From Eubacterium oxidoreducens (GTDB lineage: Bacteria > Bacillota > Clostridia > Lachnospirales > Lachnospiraceae), in the NCBI RefSeq assembly GCF_900104415.1, contig NZ_FMXR01000006.1, forward strand, positions 228,927-292,926: a stretch of 64,000 nt of DNA, read 5' to 3'. Positions 18,498-27,196 of the stretch are shown one piece after another. Positions within the stretch are counted from its first letter, which is position 1, and every line of letters begins with the position of its first letter. The notes under the pieces are model-generated. The model worked only from the letters and a program-made list of their open reading frames with translations. It was not told the origin of the DNA and made no database searches. The translations under genes were made by a program, and so were the position numbers.

Positions 18498-19288
18498 TAT
18501 TCCTCACCTCCGGCCTCACCAATTGCATTACGTGCTTCCGGTGACAGGAATGACTTCAGTTTTTCTTCAATTACACGCGGATTCTCTCCAGCCTGAATTG
18601 AAAGAAGACCTTCAATTGTTACTTCCTTCATTGCAATTTCTGCATCATTATTCACCTTAAGCTTAGATGCCATCGGACTACAAATCCAGTTGGCAATCAA
18701 AGAACCATACAGTGTCGTAAGAAGAGCGACCGCCATATTAGGACCGATTGTACTTACATCGTCAAGAGCCTGTAACATGTTAACAAGACCTATCAGCGTT
18801 CCAATCATTCCCCAGGCAGGACCCATTTCTCCCCATTTTTCCCAAAATGCAAATACTTTTTTATGTCTTGCTTCAACGCACACCAGATCCGTCTCTAAAA
18901 TACCACGAACAAGATCGGAATCTGTACCGTCAACCACAAGCATAATGCCTTTTTTCAAGAAGGCATCCTCTATACCGTTTGCCGCTTCTTCTAATGCAAG
19001 CAAACCTTCTTTTCTCGCCGTATTCGATAAATCTATAATATTCTTTATCACTTCCGACGGATCATTGTTTTGTTCTTTAAGTGCCAGCGTAGCACTTTTT
19101 GCTCCATTGATAACGTCCGGAATCTTATTGGACATAATTACACCAGCCAAAGAACCACCGATTGTAATAATAACCGAGGTCGGATCAATAAAGTTACCCA
19201 TAGCTGCCACACCAGCGTCACCTGTAATAATACCAAGGACAACCATGATTGCGCCCATTCCAAAGCCGGCTATTGAGGCCAAATCCAT
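18497..19288 (-). CDS. motA: Flagellar stator protein MotA
   Basis: MotA surrounds MotB in the stator and pushes on FliG. The 263-residue protein has four membrane segments (about 5-20, 33-50, 150-170, 182-203) and the conserved cytoplasmic and membrane motifs AFWEKWGEMGPAWGMIGTL and GPNMAVALLTTLYGSLIAN. It is the first gene after a 236-base gap that carries its own promoter-like sequence and a palindromic leader, so the stator genes may be separately controlled. Confidence 0.96.
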   Translation of the reverse strand: MDLASIAGFGMGAIMVVLGIITGDAGVAAMGNFIDPTSVIITIGGSLAGVIMSNKIPDVINGAKSATLALKEQNNDPSEVIKNIIDLSNTARKEGLLALEEAANGIEDAFLKKGIMLVVDGTDSDLVRGILETDLVCVEARHKKVFAFWEKWGEMGPAWGMIGTLIGLVNMLQALDDVSTIGPNMAVALLTTLYGSLIANWICSPMASKLKVNNDAEIAMKEVTIEGLLSIQAGENPRVIEEKLKSFLSPEARNAIGEAGGEE

Positions 19289-19321
19289 CTGTTATCTCAC
19301 CCTCTTTCAATACTTGAACTT

Positions 19322-19347
19322 ATGTCATAGTTACCGCACTATGACAT
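19322..19347. repeat. Perfect 9-bp inverted repeat in the motA leader
   Basis: ATGTCATAG and CTATGACAT are exact complements around eight bases. The repeat lies just downstream of the -10 box of the predicted motA promoter and 34 bases upstream of the motA ATG. It could be a regulator operator or a 5' RNA stem-loop; no U-tract follows, so a terminator is unlikely. Confidence 0.7.
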
Positions 19348-19358
19348 TCTCTAGTCAT

Positions 19359-19387
19359 ATTCTACTAGATTTGGTGTTAATTGTCTA
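19359..19387 (-). promoter_or_regulatory. Sigma-A type promoter before motA
   Basis: On the minus strand TAGACA (19382-19387) is separated by 17 bases from TAGAAT (19359-19364). The predicted transcript starts near 19350 and reads the palindrome before motA. It would uncouple motA-motB and downstream genes from flgE. Confidence 0.6.
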
Positions 19388-19462
19388 CATACTTTTTTTA
19401 AATAAAACAAGAGAAAATCCGACTTTTTTCAAAAAATCGTTTTTTCTCCTCATACAACATAT

Positions 19463-19491
19463 AGGGGTGCTGCATTTTTCGCAACACCCCT
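19463..19491 (-). terminator. Strong GC-rich hairpin downstream of flgE
   Basis: Arms of 11 bp (AGGGGTGTTGC and GCAGCACCCCT on the minus strand, with one G-U pair) enclose a 7-base loop, 34 bases after the flgE stop. A true U-tract does not follow directly, so it may be a partial terminator, an RNase-resistant 3' end or a processing site dividing hook and stator messages. Confidence 0.55.
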
Positions 19492-19524
19492 AATCTCACC
19501 ATTTATATCTGGTAATATTTAGTA

Positions 19525-20877
19525 CTATCGTTTCAGATTTATAAGTTCCTCCAACATAGAATCCGAAGTTGTAATAATTCTCGAATTTGCCTGGAAACCT
19601 CTTTGCGTTGTAATCATAGATGTGAATTCAGAAGAAAGGTCTACATTAGACATTTCCAAAGCTCCTGTTGTCATGCTTCCACCATCTGCAGATATATCCA
19701 CACCGATTCCATCAAATTCACCAGAATTTAAAGTTGTTGCATAACAGTTATCGCCAAGAGCTTCCAAGCCCGATGCATTTGCGAATTGAGCAACTGCAAT
19801 CTGTCCCAAAAGGACGGTATTACCATTATCATATGTTCCGTAAATCTTACCGGTATTATCAATCGATACCCCCGTCATAGCTCCCAGCTTTTTTCCAGCT
19901 CCATATCCGTCAGAATCACCACTATCAACTCCAATTGTCGAGAGCTTGCCATTATCAACATTCTGCGTATCCGTAAAATCAACTGTAACATCTGCAAAGC
20001 TATCGCCAAGAGCGGTTAAATTCAACACCAAATCGGTATCATTAGCATCTCCATCAACGCCTGCAAAAGAACCATCTGCAGTCGAATAAGATAATGTAAA
20101 TGTACCATTTGCAGTTCCATTATTTACAATGTCTGCGCTTGTAAGTCCGGCTGCCGCCATAACATCATTTCCATCCGAATCGGTAACACTTGTTATTTCA
20201 GCACTGTATACACCATCATTACCTGTTGAAGTAATTGAGAATTTCACAATATAAGAATAACCGAGATTATCATATATGGTAAGATTCATAGCCAGTCCAT
20301 CTTCCAGGTTCGGATCATTTTTATCAATAATTCCAGAAGCAGTAGCTGCTGTAGTTGCTTCCGGTGCTGATGTTAAATTAGCCGGCTGCATGATACGAAG
20401 AGCACTAACAGTGTCTTTCACAATGTTACCATTTTCATCTACCTGCCATCCCATTACATTATAACCGGTAGATGCCATACATAAGTTACCTGCATTATCA
20501 ACATAGAACGAACCATCTCTTGTAAAGATATTTTCTGTTCCATTATTTACTATGAAAAAGTTCGTTGCATTTGCATCATTTAACATAATATCAAATGCAT
20601 TTCCGGTTGTTTCGGCAGCACCGCTTGATGTAATCGAAACCTTTGTCGCTGCTGTAGAAACTCCAAGACCGATTTGCTTTGCGTTGACACCGCCGGTACC
20701 GGTTGTGGCATTTGCTCCAGATGCCTGCTGTGTTGTCTGATACATAATATCGCTAAATGTTACAGATGAAGATTTAAATCCAACTGTATTAACATTGGCA
20801 ATATTGTTACCGATAACGTCCATCTTGGTCTGGTGTGTTTTCAGTCCTGCCACACCAGAATAAAGTGATCTCATCAT
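19525..20877 (-). CDS. flgE: Flagellar hook protein FlgE
   Basis: FlgE polymerises into the flagellar hook. The 450-residue protein has the rod/hook N-terminal motif LYSGVAGLKTHQTKMDVIGN, NIANVNTVGFKSS, a variable acidic/Ser/Thr-rich centre, and the C-terminal coiled-coil motif SSEFTSMITTQRGFQANSRI. The RBS AAGGAGGT lies 9 bases before the first ATG. A conserved NG..T-type D1 region is visible around residues 110-140. flbD, which normally follows flgE in Clostridia, is not present. Confidence 0.96.
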   Translation of the reverse strand: MMRSLYSGVAGLKTHQTKMDVIGNNIANVNTVGFKSSSVTFSDIMYQTTQQASGANATTGTGGVNAKQIGLGVSTAATKVSITSSGAAETTGNAFDIMLNDANATNFFIVNNGTENIFTRDGSFYVDNAGNLCMASTGYNVMGWQVDENGNIVKDTVSALRIMQPANLTSAPEATTAATASGIIDKNDPNLEDGLAMNLTIYDNLGYSYIVKFSITSTGNDGVYSAEITSVTDSDGNDVMAAAGLTSADIVNNGTANGTFTLSYSTADGSFAGVDGDANDTDLVLNLTALGDSFADVTVDFTDTQNVDNGKLSTIGVDSGDSDGYGAGKKLGAMTGVSIDNTGKIYGTYDNGNTVLLGQIAVAQFANASGLEALGDNCYATTLNSGEFDGIGVDISADGGSMTTGALEMSNVDLSSEFTSMITTQRGFQANSRIITTSDSMLEELINLKR

Positions 20878-20961
20878 AATTAAGTGACCTCCTTAAACAT
20901 AAGGCGCATATGGTTTTGCTTTCTCTGTCAGTCAAAAGCATCAGCCTCCATATAGGTCCGG

Positions 20962-21357
20962 CTAAATAATTACCGCGCCATCAATATTCGTAAATATGTT
21001 ACCTTGTGTCTCTGTTTGATCCATTGCTGTTACTACTGTTTTGTTTGGCACATTTACAATAAATGCCAGCGAATCCATCAATACCAGGGAATCTTTGATT
21101 CCTTTTTCATTTGCTTTTTCAATTCCACCTTCAAGTCGTTCATTTTGTTCAGCCGTCAATGTAATATTGCGATCATCAAGTCTTTGACTTGCATGTTTTG
21201 AAAATTTAACTCCGCCATCTTCCTTGGCTTTTTGCAGGAATATTTCTTCAAATGACAATCCTTCACTTGTTGTGTTTTGAGTCTGTTGTGAAGAATTCTT
21301 TAAATATTGTCCCGCAACTTGTTCGATGGATGAAAAAGTTTTATTAATCTTATTCAA
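20962..21357 (-). CDS. TIGR02530-family flagellar operon protein
   Basis: This 131-residue protein matches the TIGR02530 flagellar family, always found between flgD and flgE in Firmicutes. Typical features are KFSKHASQRLDDRNITLT near residues 55-72 and a C-terminal FIVNVPNKTVVTAMDQTE followed by a closing TNIDGAVII. Its exact function is not established; location suggests hook assembly. The short gap on either side supports co-translation with its neighbours. Confidence 0.9.
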   Translation of the reverse strand: MNKINKTFSSIEQVAGQYLKNSSQQTQNTTSEGLSFEEIFLQKAKEDGGVKFSKHASQRLDDRNITLTAEQNERLEGGIEKANEKGIKDSLVLMDSLAFIVNVPNKTVVTAMDQTETQGNIFTNIDGAVII

Positions 21358-21389
21358 CGCATCTCACCTCATTCTTCCTTGAAACAGGT

Positions 21390-22025
21390 TTATTCCTCGT
21401 CGGACACCAGCGTGCTCATTACCTTTTCTAATGCGGTCAAGGTGCTAAGATCATCACTGGAAATAAAACTCTTTTGATATTCCGTAAGCGAATCATAAAT
21501 ATCACGGATTGCCTGAAGCGTTTCCTGATCATCTGCTGTAAGTTCATCCTCACTTGGTAACTGAGAAATAAGTGTAGAAAACTGTGAAGCCAATGAAGCG
21601 GCTGTAACATAATCATTATCAATAACCGTAATCACATCGCTAATGGAATACAAACTTCCATTTACACCAAGCATCATCTCGCCGTTTTCTTCTTGAACAT
21701 AATCAACATATCCACTAATCTGAGTTGTCGCTCCACTTGTTGAAGTGGTTTCGATTATTACCTGTTTGCCCAAAAGATTGGTGGCTTCCATATCCGCCAT
21801 AGATGCTCCAAGATTTTGTAATTCTTCAACCTGTGTGAATGTAGCAAGCTGAGAAACATACTCTGTATTATCCATTGGTTCAAGCGGATCTTGATATTTC
21901 ATCTGTGCAACCAGCAATTGCAAGAACTGTTCTTTTCCCATCTCAGAACTTGAAGTCGAAGATGACGAACTAGAAGTTGCATTGTATTGCAATACTCCAT
22001 CAACCACGCTTACCGTGTTTGCCAT
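21390..22025 (-). CDS. flgD: Hook-capping protein FlgD
   Basis: FlgD caps the growing hook and is lost when the hook is complete. The 211-residue protein carries the FlgD core EQFLQLLVAQMKYQDPLEPM, followed by NTEYVSQLATFTQVEELQNL, at residues 33-75. A hook-cap domain with LLGKQVIIETTS and GYVDYVQEENGEMMLGVNG follows. The C-terminal part (about 145-211) is helical and acidic and less conserved. It lies 22 bases after fliK. Confidence 0.94.
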   Translation of the reverse strand: MANTVSVVDGVLQYNATSSSSSSTSSSEMGKEQFLQLLVAQMKYQDPLEPMDNTEYVSQLATFTQVEELQNLGASMADMEATNLLGKQVIIETTSTSGATTQISGYVDYVQEENGEMMLGVNGSLYSISDVITVIDNDYVTAASLASQFSTLISQLPSEDELTADDQETLQAIRDIYDSLTEYQKSFISSDDLSTLTALEKVMSTLVSDEE

Positions 22026-22047
22026 ATTTCTTTCCCCTTTCTTTTTC

Positions 22048-23571
22048 CTAAGCAGTTAAGTCAACGGAATTACCGTTATCCTTCATGATTGTTGCAGCAA
22101 GTTGTTCAGCTTCCGTAAGATTTTCCGGCATTTCGCCTTCTTGCGTAAGATTCAGGCTTCGTCTGCGTCCTTGAGAAACTTTTTCTTGTTGCTCTCCCAT
22201 CTGCTCTTGTTGTTTACTATTTGCATTTTCTTCGAGATTTCTCTCAAATTCATGTGTTGCGACAGATACTTCTACTGCTTCCACTTTGATTCCCTGAAGA
22301 TTTAATGCTTCTTTCAAAGTATAAACCTGAGAAGCAAGCGCCTGTCTGGCTATTTCTGTTGTTGCCGTAATCGTTGCCGTAATCTGTCCTTCAACCTGTG
22401 CCACTTTAATATAAAGCTTTCCAAGTGTTTCCGGTGTCAATGACATTTCAATACTTGATGTATCAGCCGTTACATTAGTTGAAACAAATTCGGTTACCTG
22501 TTCAAGCACTTCTTGTGCATAGCTCACTTCACTTGCATAAGAAACTGTCTGCGCTGTTTGAACCTGCGCCGCAAATTGATTAGTTGTGGTTTGTGCATTT
22601 TGAGTCGATTGGTTTTCAGCTGCATTGCTATAATTGAATGTCGCTTCTTCATCTTGAGACTGTTCAAAATAGTTTGCATTCGTATCAGCTTGAGCACTTC
22701 CTTTTTGCTCACTATTAGTATCGTCATTTACCTGCTGATTCTGAAGTGCTTGTGCATTATCTTCTCCGGTAGTTTGTGTCAAATTATTAGTACCTTTTTG
22801 CGTAGCACTTTGCACAACCATTTGTTCTACCTCATCTACAACTTGCTGATTTGTCGCATCACCAGCCGGCGTTACCAAGGCATCCGTTTGCATCAAATTC
22901 TGCTCCATTGTCTGGCTATCCATCTGTAATTCAAACGGAATTTCACCATTTTCAAAATCCGTTGCCATCACTTGCATAATATCTTGCGGAATTACCATGC
23001 CCTGTGTGGTCTGCATAAAATCCTGAGCAAACCGATTCACTTCCAAAAGCAAATTCGAGACGTTTTCATCCAAGACAAGATTCATCTGATCTTGAATGCC
23101 GGATAATTGCGCTACCAGATTGTTAAGATTTTGCGGTTGAAGAAGATCCATAAATCCAATTCCCAACTCTTCCATTGCATTTACAAGTTGTTCTTCATCA
23201 ATTCCCAAAGCTTCGCAAATCGCCTGCGTTGTCTGATTTACAAATGTTGCTGCAGCCTCTGCTACAACTTCACTCTCCTCTTCCAAATTCTCCTGCGATT
23301 TTGTAATTTTCTCATTTGCCGGCACATCCTTAGAGCGTTCAATTACATCTCCTGCAACTGATTCGCTGCTTTTTTCCACACGAAAAACATCTTCATGACC
23401 AGCATTAGAATCAGAACTTGTCACATCTCGTTCACATGTTCCATTAAGCACCTGCGAGAACGCTGCGCCATTCATTTCTTGCACTTTATTTTCTGTCACT
23501 GAAGATGTTACGCCTGTAAGCATTGCTGCTAGATTCGCACTCTGAGTTTGCGATAAAGCGGTTAACTTCAT
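22048..23571 (-). CDS. fliK: Hook-length control protein FliK
   Basis: FliK measures the hook and triggers the FlhB switch. The 507-residue protein is rich in Gln, Asn, Thr and Ser through the first 340 residues, as expected for a secreted, mostly unstructured ruler. The C-terminal domain (about 355-450) has the family pattern SLTPETLGKLYIKVAQVEGQ and a later LASQVYTLKEALNLQGIKVE. The centre is dominated by QTTQ/QNAQ-like repeats. Position between the MotE-like gene and flgD is typical. Confidence 0.92.
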   Translation of the reverse strand: MKLTALSQTQSANLAAMLTGVTSSVTENKVQEMNGAAFSQVLNGTCERDVTSSDSNAGHEDVFRVEKSSESVAGDVIERSKDVPANEKITKSQENLEEESEVVAEAAATFVNQTTQAICEALGIDEEQLVNAMEELGIGFMDLLQPQNLNNLVAQLSGIQDQMNLVLDENVSNLLLEVNRFAQDFMQTTQGMVIPQDIMQVMATDFENGEIPFELQMDSQTMEQNLMQTDALVTPAGDATNQQVVDEVEQMVVQSATQKGTNNLTQTTGEDNAQALQNQQVNDDTNSEQKGSAQADTNANYFEQSQDEEATFNYSNAAENQSTQNAQTTTNQFAAQVQTAQTVSYASEVSYAQEVLEQVTEFVSTNVTADTSSIEMSLTPETLGKLYIKVAQVEGQITATITATTEIARQALASQVYTLKEALNLQGIKVEAVEVSVATHEFERNLEENANSKQQEQMGEQQEKVSQGRRRSLNLTQEGEMPENLTEAEQLAATIMKDNGNSVDLTA

Positions 23572-23616
23572 ACGTCTTCTTTCCTCCTTCCATTGTCGGC
23601 ATCTTTTGCCTGGATA

Positions 23617-23643
23617 AAAACTGCATAATCCTTAGGCAGTTTT
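23617..23643 (-). terminator. Possible intra-operon attenuator between the MotE-like gene and fliK
   Basis: The arms AAAACTGC and GCAGTTTT are exact complements with an 11-base loop, and the second arm runs into a short U-run (TTTTTATCC on the minus strand). It lies directly after the MotE-like gene. The stem is A/U-rich at its base, so termination would be partial. Confidence 0.45.
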
Positions 23644-23648
23644 CCCAT

Positions 23649-24512
23649 CTATTCTTGCGGGTTCATAAGCACGGTCAGCTTAGCTGCTGTATCCGCATTC
23701 ATCTTCCCGAGGATGGCACTACTAGTGTCTGATTCCATATTTTCCAGAATTTCCGCAACCAACTCAAGATTATCCGTCATCGTATCGAATATCTCGGCCG
23801 CTTCCGATGCTTTCATGTTGGAGTACATAGAAACATAATTTTCCATGTCTTCATCCGCCTGCTGTTGCTCGAGTACTTCCTTGTATATCAATTCTGCATT
23901 AGTTGGATCTATACTTTCATAATAAGTCTTATATTCTTCTATATCGGGTGCATTCTCAGAAAAAACAACCTCTTCATCAAATTTTAATTTTAATTCTTCA
24001 AATTCTTTCTGGTTTTCTTCGAATTCTTTAAGACGTGCAATCTCGGCTTTATATTCTTTGATTTTCGCCTTATACTCTTCCGTCGTGGTTGTCATATCTT
24101 GAAGTTCAATCTCAAGTTCCTTAATCCGATTTAGAGCATCTTCAAGTGTATCATACTGAGTTCCCTCCTCCGCAGAAACACTTCCCGTATCTATAGTATC
24201 GGATTTTGGAAGAATTTTATTAACATATGGAACATCTTTTAAGATTGGAGTCATAACATTTGTTCCAAATCCTCCGACATCGGCCTTAATAATCAATGCA
24301 AGAATCGCAATCCAAACAACAATAATTATTATGGTAGCAAATAAAACGACTATTTTAGACGAACCTTCTTCATCCTCGTCGTCAAATACATCCTCACCAT
24401 TTTTCTTTGCAGCTTTTTTTGCTTCTTTTGCTTTCTTCTTTTCCTCTTTTTTTGCAGCCTTTGCAGCTTTTTTGTCAGCTTTTGGATCTACATTGTTATT
24501 TTCATCTGCCAT
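23649..24512 (-). CDS. MotE-like protein with MgtE N-domain, flagellar operon
   Basis: This 287-residue protein has a Lys/Ala-rich cytoplasmic start (about residues 10-48), one membrane segment (about 54-75), a coiled-coil (about 115-175) and a C-terminal MgtE N-terminal-like helical repeat with YSNMKASEAAEIFDTM and LEMLENMESDTSSAILGKM-like sequence (here AEILENMESDTSSAILGKM). Such proteins stand next to fliJ and fliK in Firmicutes. In rhizobia MotE assists a periplasmic motor protein, MotC; in Clostridia the role is unproven. It is not a magnesium transporter, as the channel domain is absent. Confidence 0.85.
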   Translation of the reverse strand: MADENNNVDPKADKKAAKAAKKEEKKKAKEAKKAAKKNGEDVFDDEDEEGSSKIVVLFATIIIIVVWIAILALIIKADVGGFGTNVMTPILKDVPYVNKILPKSDTIDTGSVSAEEGTQYDTLEDALNRIKELEIELQDMTTTTEEYKAKIKEYKAEIARLKEFEENQKEFEELKLKFDEEVVFSENAPDIEEYKTYYESIDPTNAELIYKEVLEQQQADEDMENYVSMYSNMKASEAAEIFDTMTDNLELVAEILENMESDTSSAILGKMNADTAAKLTVLMNPQE

Positions 24513-24528
24513 AATATATTCCCTCGTT

Positions 24529-24978
24529 TTAGCTTTTTGTCTTCTTGCCGAATGTATAACTTACCGACTCGTCAATCGACTTGTTTTCTTCGTAATTTAT
24601 TTCCTGTTTAAATTCTTCAAATTCTTTTTCCTTCAGTTTCTCATGTGTCTTACGTTCCATCATTACGTCATTTAATTTTCGCCTGGCTTGTTCTACCATA
24701 TCCTGTGCACGTTTTATTTGAATTTTTTGTTGTTCAATCGCATACATCATTGCAGAAACAGCATTTTTATTTTCCTTTATGGCCACAATATCAATCTTAT
24801 CTTTAACAAGATTCTTCCCCTGCATCTCATAAAGTTTTTTTCTGGTTGTTAACGCTTTTAATTTTTCTTCTTCTCGCAGCAGCGTAGCATTTGCCATGGA
24901 AAATTCAGACTTGGCCTGATTCTCCAATTTATATTTAATATCTAGAATATTTTGTAATTTATAGGTAAATTTAGCCAC
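24529..24978 (-). CDS. fliJ: Flagellar export chaperone FliJ
   Basis: FliJ is a coiled-coil stalk that links the FliI ATPase to FlhA. The 149-residue protein starts FTYKLQNILDIKYKLENQAK, characteristic of the family, and is almost wholly alpha-helical and highly charged. It sits 13 bases after fliI. Length is normal. Confidence 0.92.
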   Translation of the reverse strand: MAKFTYKLQNILDIKYKLENQAKSEFSMANATLLREEEKLKALTTRKKLYEMQGKNLVKDKIDIVAIKENKNAVSAMMYAIEQQKIQIKRAQDMVEQARRKLNDVMMERKTHEKLKEKEFEEFKQEINYEENKSIDESVSYTFGKKTKS

Positions 24979-24991
24979 TACGCATCATTCC

Positions 24992-26329
24992 TTAAACTTC
25001 AAATACACTTCCAAGCATTCCAATTTCTTCATCAAATCCAAACTTTTCATCCGTCATTTGTGTCAAATATTCATTCACCTTATCAATATGCTCCATGGAA
25101 TAATCAATCTCTTTATTCGTTCCCTTACGATATGCGCCAATATTAATAAGATCTTCTGCTTCATTATATGTCGCCAAAACATTTCGAAGCTGTCCTGCAA
25201 TTTTTTTATGTTCCTTATCCGCAATCTGCGACATACATCTTGATATACTTTGTAATACATCAATCGCCGGATAATGATTTTTTTGCGCAAGTCTTCTTGA
25301 CAAAACAATATGTCCGTCCAATATACTACGCGCCGTATCGGTAATCGGCTCATTAAAATCATCACCATCTACAAGCACCGTATACAAGCCTGTAATAGAA
25401 CCAACGTCAGAATTGCCGGCTCTTTCCAAAAGCTTCGGCATTTCCGAATACACACTCGGCGGATATCCCCTTGTTACCGGTGGTTCTCCACTTGCAAGTC
25501 CGATTTCCCTTTGCGCCATAGAAAATCGTGTCAAAGAATCCATCATAAGCAACACATCTTTTCCCTGATCGCGGAAATATTCGGCTATTGCCGTTGCTGT
25601 TTTTGCTGCTTTATTACGAATCAGCGCCGGCTTATCCGAAGTTGCTACCACCACAACAGAACGCCGCATTCCTTCTTCCCCAAGATCTCGTTCTATAAAT
25701 TCTCGAACTTCTCTTCCTCGCTCTCCGATTAAGGCAATAATATTAATATCAGCCTTCGTATTTCTGGCAAACATTCCAAGAAGCGTACTTTTTCCTACTC
25801 CGGAACCGGCAAATATCCCGATTCTTTGTCCTTTTCCTACCGTTATCAATCCATCCACTGCTTTTACACCAAGTGGAAGTACATCACTGATAATTTCCCT
25901 CGTAAGCGGATCTGGCGGCGGAGCCTCAACCGGATAATGATAAGGAGTATCCAGCACAAGATTATCAATGCTTCGTCCGATTCCATCTAAAGTATGTCCC
26001 AAAACAGCCGGTCCAACACTAACTTCCAGAGAATGCCCAAGATTTTCCACCCGGCATCCAACTCCAAGTCCTTCTACGTTATCATACGGCATTAACAAAA
26101 GATGCTTATCTGCAAATCCAACCACTTCTGCAATAACATAAGCATCTTTATCCGTATCTGAAATTATTTTACATAAATCATTCAGGTTTGCTTCCGGTCC
26201 GGCTGATTCAATTGTAAGTCCAACAATCTTTACCACACGGCCCAAACTGTTAAAATGCGTTCTTTGAGCCACCTGTAGATATTTATTCAAATCATATTCC
26301 AAACCCTTCACCCTTTCGGTTCCCATCAT
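24992..26329 (-). CDS. fliI: Flagellum-specific ATPase FliI
   Basis: FliI is the hexameric ATPase of the flagellar export system, related to the F1 beta subunit. Motifs include Walker A GIFAGSGVGKSTLLGMFARN, ALIGERGREVREFIERD, the Walker B stretch VLLMMDSLTRFSMAQREIGL, and the PPVTRGYPPSVYSEMPKLLE segment. The start is uncertain: ATG codons at 26329 and 26326 and a TTG at 26335 are close, and the only good GGAGG lies about 25 bases upstream, separated by a small hairpin. The protein has about 445 residues. Confidence 0.95.
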   Translation of the reverse strand: MMGTERVKGLEYDLNKYLQVAQRTHFNSLGRVVKIVGLTIESAGPEANLNDLCKIISDTDKDAYVIAEVVGFADKHLLLMPYDNVEGLGVGCRVENLGHSLEVSVGPAVLGHTLDGIGRSIDNLVLDTPYHYPVEAPPPDPLTREIISDVLPLGVKAVDGLITVGKGQRIGIFAGSGVGKSTLLGMFARNTKADINIIALIGERGREVREFIERDLGEEGMRRSVVVVATSDKPALIRNKAAKTATAIAEYFRDQGKDVLLMMDSLTRFSMAQREIGLASGEPPVTRGYPPSVYSEMPKLLERAGNSDVGSITGLYTVLVDGDDFNEPITDTARSILDGHIVLSRRLAQKNHYPAIDVLQSISRCMSQIADKEHKKIAGQLRNVLATYNEAEDLINIGAYRKGTNKEIDYSMEHIDKVNEYLTQMTDEKFGFDEEIGMLGSVFEV

Positions 26330-26374
26330 TTTCAAGTATCTTTGGCGAAAGACGCCTCCACCGGGAACAATCGA

Positions 26375-27196
26375 TTAACTGCACAGACTCTTAAGATCTG
26401 CAATCAGATTCTCAAGTTGCACATCACTTCCGCACTCAAAAATGCCGTTAGAAGACTCAATCACGCACTGCATTCCTGTCATATCCGGATCTGACACGAA
26501 ATCAATGCTTGCTCCTTGTCCGACCCTTGCCTGTATTCCTTCTGTCTGAGCCTGCAAAAACAAAACATTATCCGGTGCAGTCCTAATAACAAATTCTTTT
26601 CCTCCTTCTATATTGGATAAGGTATTTTGTATCAAATATAAAAGTATTTCTTTTTTTTCACTAAATTGAATATGAAAAACACGATCCACGACTTCTAATA
26701 TAACATCCAAAAGTTTCGGCTCTAAAGCTTCAAGTTCTTCTTGATAGGATTGCTGCATAGCATTTCGTTCTGCTTCTATCCGGCTTTTTTCCTCTTCCAT
26801 CTGGACAATAGCCTGATTCTTTCCATCCTCATATCCTAACTCTTTGCCTTCTTGCACCGCTTTATCCATAATTTCTTTCGCTTGTGCTTTCGCATTATCT
26901 ATAATTTGTTCCGCCTGATTTTGCGCATTAAAAATAATTTCGTCTGCTTGTCTTTGCAGCTCTTCAAAATCAATCTCCGGTTGCAACGGCTCTTCTTCCG
27001 GTTCTAGCTGCTGTGCCATAATCCCTTCGACAAACTCAGCAGATTCTTCCGTATCCTCACCCTCCGTCAACATTCTGATTCTGCGCTCTTGCTCTTGACG
27101 TTCCTTTAATTTTTGTTCAAATATTTCATCTGAATTAATCACTCTTTTCGCGACACCCTTTGGAAGTAAACTTCCCTTTGGATAGAAATTAGACAA
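26375..27196 (-). CDS. fliH: Flagellar assembly protein FliH
   Basis: FliH binds and regulates the FliI ATPase and connects it to the C-ring. The protein (about 273 residues) begins with a short motif followed by a Glu/Gln-rich region, a long coiled-coil (about 80-165, with AQNQAEQIIDNAKAQAKEIM) and a C-terminal domain related to the V-type ATPase E subunit. I choose the TTG at 27196 because GGAGGTG lies upstream inside the fliG end; GTG starts at 27214 and 27208 are also open. It overlaps fliG by 8 bases under this choice. Confidence 0.9.
   Translation of the reverse strand: MSNFYPKGSLLPKGVAKRVINSDEIFEQKLKERQEQERRIRMLTEGEDTEESAEFVEGIMAQQLEPEEEPLQPEIDFEELQRQADEIIFNAQNQAEQIIDNAKAQAKEIMDKAVQEGKELGYEDGKNQAIVQMEEEKSRIEAERNAMQQSYQEELEALEPKLLDVILEVVDRVFHIQFSEKKEILLYLIQNTLSNIEGGKEFVIRTAPDNVLFLQAQTEGIQARVGQGASIDFVSDPDMTGMQCVIESSNGIFECGSDVQLENLIADLKSLCS

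Noticed and set aside
18690..19493. 267-residue open frame on the plus strand opposite motA
   Set aside because: motA on the minus strand is a clear family match; the opposite frame has no recognisable domain and no ribosome site.
23649..24512. Magnesium transporter MgtE
   Set aside because: Only the N-terminal helical repeat is present; the CBS and channel domains are absent and the setting is flagellar.
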